DNA from: Pelagibacterium nitratireducens
GTDB lineage: Bacteria; Pseudomonadota; Alphaproteobacteria; Rhizobiales; Devosiaceae
Direction of reading: 5' to 3'
Length of the DNA stretch: 64,000 nt
Assembly: GCF_037044555.1 (NCBI RefSeq)
Contig: NZ_CP146275.1
Span: 3,142,501-3,206,500, forward strand
The notes beneath the pieces were generated by a model. That model worked only from the letters and a program-made list of their open reading frames with translations. It did no database searches and had not been told where the DNA came from. The translations under genes were made by a program, and so were the position numbers. Every line of letters begins with the position of its first letter. Position 1 is the first letter of the stretch. This document shows, one piece after another, positions 58,884 to 64,000 of the stretch.

Positions 58884-60088
58884 CCACACTGCAGAACACG
58901 GGCCCGGCTTTCAAAAGCCGGGTCCGCGGACTGCTCCATGGCGTCGCCTTCGGCGACGCCATCGGGGCGCCCGTCGAAAAGCTCACTCCGGCGGAAATCC
59001 AGTCCATGTATGGGCGGGTCAATTCTCTGGACAACCAATGGCACCGCACCAGCCGCGACCCGGCCGCCGGCAATGGACGCGTGCGCGGCAATGGCATCGT
59101 CACCGACGATACGCTCATGACCCTCTCGCTCATGGCCGTCTATAATGAAACCGGCCGCCATATCGACGCCTGGGACATGGCCGACGGGATGGTGCGCCAG
59201 ATCGCCTGGGTCAAACGCTACGTTCCAGAGCTCCAGCGCGAATGTCCACTGCTCGAGCGCCTGTTCTATCCCGAGAAATGGATTTTCCAACGCCACCAAC
59301 TCTCCGGCTGCGATCCGCGCCAGGGCGGGATCGGCAACATGGTCAATTGTGGTGCAGCGATGTACATTGCGCCGATCGGCGTCGTGAACGCGTGTGATCC
59401 GCGCGCCGCCTATGACGAGGCTATCGCGTTCGCCTCGGGCCATCAGCAAAGCTATGGGCTGGAAGCTGCCGGCGTTCTGGCCGCCGCCGTCGCTGCCGCC
59501 TTCGTTCCTGGGACAAGCATCGATGCCGTGGTCGATACCGCCTATGGCCTCGCCAAGGACGGCACCCGTGCAGCCATCGGCGCGATTGCCGAAACCGCCA
59601 GGGATTTGCGCATCAGGGGAGCCGGTCATGCCGAGGTGGTACAGGCGTTTCATCAGGCCATCCTGCCTTTTTCGCCGCTCGGCGACGATCTGGACCACAC
59701 CGCTGCAAAGGCTGGCCGACCGACCCAGAATTATCAGCCCTCCCGGTTCTTCTCGATCGAGGAGTTGCCCCTGGCCCTGGGCTTTGCGCTTGTCGCCGAT
59801 GGCGATTTCCGCCGGGCCGTCGAAGACGGCGTCAATTCGGGTCGCGATACCGATTCCATCGGGGTGATGGCCGGAGCGATCCTTGGCGCGATGCACGGGG
59901 AAGCCGTCATCGATGCCGGTGAAGCCGACCAGATCGACACGATCAACAGGCTGGACCTTGCCGGCGAAGCCGCCCGCTTTGCCGCAACGTGCAGCACCAT
60001 AATGAGCGTCGACCAGAAGCGTCTGGAAACGCTCGCTGCTCAGCGTGCAGCCATCCTTGAAGCGCCCGTCAGCGCGGCGCAGAACTGA
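58880..60088 (+). CDS. ADP-ribosylglycohydrolase-family hydrolase 1
   Basis: The 402-residue product is a complete ADP-ribosylglycohydrolase fold: GVAFGDAIGAP at residues 21-31, the metal-binding TDDTLM at 75-80, and the paired late motif GRDTDSIGVMAGAILGA. Both halves of the di-magnesium site are therefore present. Family members hydrolyse the glycosidic bond of ADP-ribose on proteins or nitrogenase reductase, or act on simpler ribosides. Start set by the ATGA overlap with the binding protein; no signal peptide, so cytosolic. In an importer operon, hydrolysis of an N- or O-riboside or similar small glycoside is more likely than reversal of protein ADP-ribosylation. Confidence 0.88.
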   Translation: MTTLQNTGPAFKSRVRGLLHGVAFGDAIGAPVEKLTPAEIQSMYGRVNSLDNQWHRTSRDPAAGNGRVRGNGIVTDDTLMTLSLMAVYNETGRHIDAWDMADGMVRQIAWVKRYVPELQRECPLLERLFYPEKWIFQRHQLSGCDPRQGGIGNMVNCGAAMYIAPIGVVNACDPRAAYDEAIAFASGHQQSYGLEAAGVLAAAVAAAFVPGTSIDAVVDTAYGLAKDGTRAAIGAIAETARDLRIRGAGHAEVVQAFHQAILPFSPLGDDLDHTAAKAGRPTQNYQPSRFFSIEELPLALGFALVADGDFRRAVEDGVNSGRDTDSIGVMAGAILGAMHGEAVIDAGEADQIDTINRLDLAGEAARFAATCSTIMSVDQKRLETLAAQRAAILEAPVSAAQN

Positions 60089-60114
60089 TACCCCTTTTTC
60101 AAACAGGAATTTGA

Positions 60115-62211
60115 ATGCTTTCCTCCTCCGATCTCGTCCACCGCATCTATTCGGGCTTTCTGGGCAAGGCCATTGGCGTGCGCCTTGGCGCGCCGGTCGA
60201 GCCGACCATCTGGAGCTATGAGCGGATCCGCGACACCTATGGCGAGATCACCGGCTATCTGCGCGATTTCAAGACGTTTGCGGCAGATGACGACACGAAC
60301 GGTCCCGTCTATTTCATCCGCGCCATGCGCGACTACCAGCTTGTGCCCACACCGCACGAAGTTGCCAAGACCTGGCTCAACTATGCCGCGGAGGGCCACG
60401 GCATGTATTGGTGGGGCGGCTATGGCCGTTCGACCGAGCACACCGCGTACCTCAATTTGCGTGCCGGCATCGAAGCGCCGCAATCGGGTTCGATAGCCCA
60501 GAATGGCTCTGCAATTGCCGAACAGATCGGTGGGCAGATCTTTATCGACAGCTGGGGCTGGGTGAACGCAGGCAACCCTGAACGCGCCGCCGAGATGTCG
60601 GCCAGCGCCGCTTCGGTCGCCCATGATGGAGAAGGGCTCAACGGCGCCCGGTTCTGCGCGGCGATGATCGCTGCAGCGTTCACCGCAAAGTCGGTCGAGC
60701 AATTGTTCGAAATCGGCCTTTCGGTCATCCCTTCGGATTCAACCTATGCCGCGGTCGTCAGGGCCGTGCTCGGCCAGCATCAAAATGACCCCGATGACTG
60801 GCGCGCCTGCCGCGATCTTTTGACCCGCGACTGGGGCTATGACCGCTATCCGGGTGTCTGCCACATCATTCCAAATGCCGGTGTTCTGGCGCTCGCCATG
60901 ATCTACGGCAAGGGCGAACTCTGCCGCACCGTCGAGATCGCCACAATGTGCGGTTGGGACACTGACTGCAACGCCGGCAATGCCGGGGCGGTCATCGGCA
61001 CCTTCGAGGGTGTCCAGCCGGGCTGGGACAAATACCGTAAGCCCATCAACGATATGGTCGTGACCTCGGGCGTCACCGGCGCGCTCAACATCGTCGATAT
61101 CCCCAATTTCGCCCGCGAACTGGCGACGCTCGCCCTGCAACTGGACGGCAAGAATGTGCCCGAAGGCTGGGCAGAGGCGATGGACGATCGCGGCATCCAT
61201 TTCGACTTTTCGCTGCCCGGCTCCACACATGGGTTCAAGACTTCGGGCACCAACCAGCTCGAACTGAGCTGGACCGACAAGGACAATGGAGCAGGAGTTG
61301 GCGCTCTGGAAATCCTCATCGACCGTTTCGAGCGTGGGCAGTCAGGCAAGGTGTTCTGGAAACCGTTCTACCGGCGCGCCGATTTCGACGATGAGCGCTA
61401 CCGCCCGATGTTCTCGCCGCTGGTTGCCAGCGGACAGACCGTATCGTTCGATATCTTCATGGAGCCATGGGAAGGCGATGGCCATTTGCGCATCGCGCCC
61501 TATGTCCGTGCCACGATGAGCAAGACGATCGTCGAAACCGGGGCTTACCAGCAGCCGGCTGCAGGGTCCTGGACCCATATCGAATTTACAGTGCCCGACG
61601 CCGATGGCGAAGCCATCGACGAAATCGGTCTCGACATCGAATATTTCGGCCGGCTCAAATTTCTGGGCAAGCTCCATCTCGCCAATTTCCGCGTCACCGG
61701 CAAAGGCACAACCCGCATCGATCCGGCAAAAGAGGTCGAGGAGTGGGATGCCATCACCCGATTTACCTGGAACCGGGGCTATTGGAAGAAGGACGGCGCA
61801 ACCATCACCGGTCTCACCGATACCGATGCCGATCTGTGGACGGGTCACCTTTATACGCGTGATGCCGTCGTCAGCGCCGAGATCACCCCACAGTCGGGCG
61901 CCTCGCATCTTGTGAGTTTTCGGGCCCAGGGCACGTCGCGTTTCTACGCCGCCGGATTTGAGGACGGCAAGCTCCGGATTATCCGCGAAGACTTCGGCAA
62001 GAGCGTCCTGGCCGAGACCGATTTCGCCGTCGAATTTGGCCGCACCTATCGTCTCGCAGTCGACGTCAAGGAGACCTCCATTGCCGTCAGCGTCGATGGC
62101 GAGAAGCTTCTGACAGCAAGCGATGACCGTTTCGCTTACGGGCAGGCCGGCGTCCGGCTGGGCGGTCCAGGCCGGCTTGCGGTCTCCAAGTTTGAAATCG
62201 TCGAGCAATAG
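60115..62211 (+). CDS. ADP-ribosylglycohydrolase-family hydrolase 2 with beta-rich C-terminal domain
   Basis: A 698-residue protein. The first 340 residues follow the ADP-ribosylglycohydrolase fold: GFLGKAIGVRLGAPVEP (Lys in place of the Asp of GDAIG), AADDDTNG at 56-63 and MCGWDTDCNAGNAGAVIGTFEG with Trp281-Asp282-Thr283-Asp284. The remaining 350 residues are beta-rich, with GVGALEILIDRFERGQSGKVFWKPFYRR and a C-terminal half (WTGHLYTRDAVVSAEITPQSGASHLVSFRAQG, YRLAVDVKETSIAVSVDGEKL) typical of concanavalin-like sugar-binding modules. No signal peptide. The second domain may position a glycan-like substrate. It lies 26 bases after hydrolase 1 and in the same operon. Confidence 0.84.
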   Translation: MLSSSDLVHRIYSGFLGKAIGVRLGAPVEPTIWSYERIRDTYGEITGYLRDFKTFAADDDTNGPVYFIRAMRDYQLVPTPHEVAKTWLNYAAEGHGMYWWGGYGRSTEHTAYLNLRAGIEAPQSGSIAQNGSAIAEQIGGQIFIDSWGWVNAGNPERAAEMSASAASVAHDGEGLNGARFCAAMIAAAFTAKSVEQLFEIGLSVIPSDSTYAAVVRAVLGQHQNDPDDWRACRDLLTRDWGYDRYPGVCHIIPNAGVLALAMIYGKGELCRTVEIATMCGWDTDCNAGNAGAVIGTFEGVQPGWDKYRKPINDMVVTSGVTGALNIVDIPNFARELATLALQLDGKNVPEGWAEAMDDRGIHFDFSLPGSTHGFKTSGTNQLELSWTDKDNGAGVGALEILIDRFERGQSGKVFWKPFYRRADFDDERYRPMFSPLVASGQTVSFDIFMEPWEGDGHLRIAPYVRATMSKTIVETGAYQQPAAGSWTHIEFTVPDADGEAIDEIGLDIEYFGRLKFLGKLHLANFRVTGKGTTRIDPAKEVEEWDAITRFTWNRGYWKKDGATITGLTDTDADLWTGHLYTRDAVVSAEITPQSGASHLVSFRAQGTSRFYAAGFEDGKLRIIREDFGKSVLAETDFAVEFGRTYRLAVDVKETSIAVSVDGEKLLTASDDRFAYGQAGVRLGGPGRLAVSKFEIVEQ

Positions 62212-62232
62212 AGGCCGACAGGGAGGATTTCG

Positions 62233-63297
62233 ATGTCCCAGATCACGCTCAGGAATGTCCACAAGCGCTACGGTCAGGTGCCCGTGCTCAACGACATCTC
62301 CATCGACATCGCGCAAGGTGAATTTGTCGTTCTGGTTGGCCCATCGGGGTGCGGAAAATCGACATTGCTGCGTATGATCGCCGGGCTCGAAGACATAACG
62401 GGCGGCGATGTGGAAATCGGCGGCAAGGTGGTCAACACCATGCCGGCCAAGCAGCGCGACCTCGCCATGGTGTTTCAGTCCTACGCGCTTTATCCGCACA
62501 TGAAGGTCGCCGACAATATGAGTTTCGCGCTCAAGCTGGCTGGCCAGCCCAAAGCCGAAATCGAGGAACGGGTGAAGATCGCCGCCGACATTCTGGGCCT
62601 CGAAAACCTCCTCGACCGCCTGCCGCGCGAGCTTTCGGGCGGGCAGCGCCAGCGTGTTGCCATGGGCCGCGCCATCGTGCGCAATCCCACCGCCTTCCTG
62701 TTCGATGAACCGCTTTCCAATCTCGATGCCAAGCTGCGCGTCAAGATGCGCTCGGAGATCAAGAAACTGCACCAGCGGCTGGGCAAGACGATGATCTATG
62801 TCACCCACGACCAGACCGAGGCTATGACGCTGGCCGACCGCATCGTCGTCCTGCACGATGGCAATATCGCCCAACTGGGCACGCCGCTCGAGGTGTATCA
62901 GGACCCGGCCAACGCCTTTGTTGCCGGTTTCATTGGATCGCCCGAGATCAATTTGCTCGCCGCCAAAACTCTTGGCTCCGACGCTGCCGAAGTCGAGATG
63001 ACCGACGGCACCCGCATGCCGCTTCCCGGGCCGGTGACACTCGAAAAAGGTACGCCGGTCACATATGGCATTCGGCCGCAGCATTTCACCGTGTCCGATA
63101 CCGGCATCAACGCCGAAATCGTTCTGGTCGAACCCACCGGCGACAGCCAGGAACTCGTCGTGCGCGTTGGGCAGACCGAACTTTCGGTGGTGCTGCACAA
63201 TCGGGCAATCCTTTCGGCCGGGGAGACGATCTTTATCGCACCCGATGCGGGCAAGGCGCTGCTGTTTGACACCAGGTCCGGCGCGAGGCTGCGCTGA
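62233..63297 (+). CDS. Sugar-type ABC importer ATPase, MsmK/UgpC type
   Basis: A 354-residue ATPase with Walker A GPSGCGKSTLLRMI, Q-loop AMVFQSYALYPHMKVADN, signature LSGGQRQRVAMGRAIV, Walker B FLFDEPLSNLDAKLRVK and switch VTHDQTEAMTLADR. The C-terminal regulatory domain contains YGIRPQHFTVSDTGINAEI. It is similar in layout to the ATPase at 25639, but each importer has its own copy. Its TGA overlaps the CoA-transferase start by one base. Confidence 0.94.
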   Translation: MSQITLRNVHKRYGQVPVLNDISIDIAQGEFVVLVGPSGCGKSTLLRMIAGLEDITGGDVEIGGKVVNTMPAKQRDLAMVFQSYALYPHMKVADNMSFALKLAGQPKAEIEERVKIAADILGLENLLDRLPRELSGGQRQRVAMGRAIVRNPTAFLFDEPLSNLDAKLRVKMRSEIKKLHQRLGKTMIYVTHDQTEAMTLADRIVVLHDGNIAQLGTPLEVYQDPANAFVAGFIGSPEINLLAAKTLGSDAAEVEMTDGTRMPLPGPVTLEKGTPVTYGIRPQHFTVSDTGINAEIVLVEPTGDSQELVVRVGQTELSVVLHNRAILSAGETIFIAPDAGKALLFDTRSGARLR

Positions 63298-64000
63298 TGG
63301 TGCGAAGGTTCACCCCCGACGCCGAAGGTCCGCTCAAGGGCGTAAAGGTCATTGACCTCTCACGGCTGGTGGCGGGGAACATGACCTCGCTCCAACTTGG
63401 CGATTTCGGCGCCGAGGTGATCAAGGTCGAACCGCCCGCCGGCGACCCCTTGCGCGCCTGGAAGGACGGCGGCGCATCGTTTTTCTGGAAGGTCTATGGC
63501 CGCAACAAGCGCTCCATAGCCCTCGATCTTCGCCGTCCTGCAGCCATGGCGGCCCTCTGGTCGCTTATCGATGGCGCCGATGTGCTGATCGAGAACTACC
63601 GCCCCGGTACGCTCGAAAAGATGGGGCTTGGCCCCGACGCGCTGCATGCGCGCAATCGCGGGCTGATCGTGTTGCGGGTGTCGGGCTATGGACAGACTGG
63701 GCCCTATGCTCACCTTCCCGGCTTCGGCACGATCGTTGAAGCGATGAGCGGTTACGCCTATCGCACCGGCTTTCCCGACCGCGAACCGGTCCTTCCGCCA
63801 CTCGCGCTGGCCGATATGATCGCCGGCGTTTATGGCGCATCCGCTGTCACCACGGCGTTGCTGGCGCGGGAAAAGGGGCAGGCCAAGGGTCAGGTCATCG
63901 ATCTTTCGCTGCTCGAGCCGATCTTTTCCGTACTCGGCCCGGAAGCCGCTATCTTTGCAAAGACCGGCACCGTCAAGGAGCGCATCGGGTCCGCGTCGAA
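63297..64000 (+). CDS. Class III CoA-transferase (CaiB/BaiF family), C-terminus beyond window
   Basis: The 234 visible codons are the N-terminal part of a family III CoA-transferase: GPLKGVKVIDLSRLVAGNMTSLQLGDFGAEVIKVEPPAGDPLR, then RNKRSIALDLRRP, ADVLIENYRPGTLEKMGLGPDAL and LRVSGYGQTGPYAHLPGFGTIVEAMSG, followed by LADMIAGVYGASAVTTALLARE with the catalytic Asp in the first of these. These enzymes move CoA between carboxylic acids. As the last visible gene of the operon it implies that the imported substrate yields a carboxylic acid that must be activated. The window ends inside the gene. Confidence 0.93.
   Translation, partial: MVRRFTPDAEGPLKGVKVIDLSRLVAGNMTSLQLGDFGAEVIKVEPPAGDPLRAWKDGGASFFWKVYGRNKRSIALDLRRPAAMAALWSLIDGADVLIENYRPGTLEKMGLGPDALHARNRGLIVLRVSGYGQTGPYAHLPGFGTIVEAMSGYAYRTGFPDREPVLPPLALADMIAGVYGASAVTTALLAREKGQAKGQVIDLSLLEPIFSVLGPEAAIFAKTGTVKERIGSAS

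Noticed and set aside
1..64000. tRNA or rRNA genes, CRISPR arrays, insertion sequences, prophage genes
   Set aside because: No cloverleaf-like segments, regular direct-repeat arrays, transposase motifs or phage structural genes were seen in the intergenic or coding DNA.

Overview
The window is 64 kb of dense, high-GC, protein-coding DNA with no rRNA, tRNA, CRISPR array, phage or insertion sequence that I can see. Gene style points to an alphaproteobacterium of the Hyphomicrobiales, plausibly Devosiaceae (Devosia/Pelagibacterium); this placement is inference. The features supporting it are many TRAP and ABC uptake systems, FCD-type GntR regulators, short overlapping ATGA junctions, and a short palindromic intergenic repeat of the rhizobial kind near 4.74-4.84 kb. 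The region reads as a catabolic accessory island: seven or eight substrate-specific uptake-and-degradation modules side by side, most with their own local regulator.

Layout. (1) 1-285: C-terminally incomplete ArsR/SmtB-type repressor. (2) 378-4446, minus strand: PQQ alcohol-dehydrogenase operon (ThuA-fold secreted protein, cytochrome c, quinoprotein dehydrogenase, MxaJ-like binding protein). (3) 4840-13295: quinate/shikimate module. It has a TRAP transporter (dctPQM), type II dehydroquinase, a quinate/shikimate dehydrogenase, a QuiC-type 3-dehydroshikimate dehydratase, a HbpS/GlcG-like protein, and GntR and TetR regulators. Together they convert quinate or shikimate to protocatechuate. (4) 13401-27608: a ROK-repressor module with two very large PIG-L deacetylases (one exported, one cytosolic), an EamA permease, a complete sugar-type ABC importer, an argininosuccinate-lyase paralogue and a PfkB kinase. 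This is the least familiar combination in the window. (5) 27637-38092, minus strand: a dipeptide-type ABC importer with hydantoinase/oxoprolinase HyuA and HyuB and an M20 amidohydrolase. (6) 38406-45368: 3- and 4-hydroxyproline catabolism (Ldh-family imine reductase, XRE-cupin regulator, Thr-type proline-racemase-family dehydratase, 4-hydroxyproline epimerase, D-hydroxyproline oxidase, GntR regulator, DapA-family deaminase). (7) 45393-54223: a LysR-controlled module with an alkaline-phosphatase-superfamily hydrolase, a metallophosphoesterase and a split dipeptide-type ABC importer. (8) 54470-64000: a LacI-controlled module with a sugar-type ABC importer, two ADP-ribosylglycohydrolase-fold enzymes (one with a long C-terminal extension) and a CoA-transferase cut off by the window end.

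Reading the intergenic DNA by eye gave repeated candidate operators that bind these modules together: TGTACGAACTAGTTCGT at three quinate promoters; an AATAAC...TTATTGAC element at the three promoters of the ROK module; CTGTCGACAnAnAAAATA at two hydroxyproline promoters; ATATTTCCGATACGAAATAT twice between the hyu operon and the hydroxyproline reductase gene; a 17-bp TATTA-N7-TAATA element at the three promoters of the LysR module; and a 20-bp perfect palindrome TTTTGGGAACGTTCCCAAAA that lies inside the first permease gene of the LacI module. These are sequence observations; the regulator assignments rest on proximity.

Most coding assignments are family-level and secure. Substrates of the ROK, LysR and LacI modules are unknown and are given as hypotheses only.
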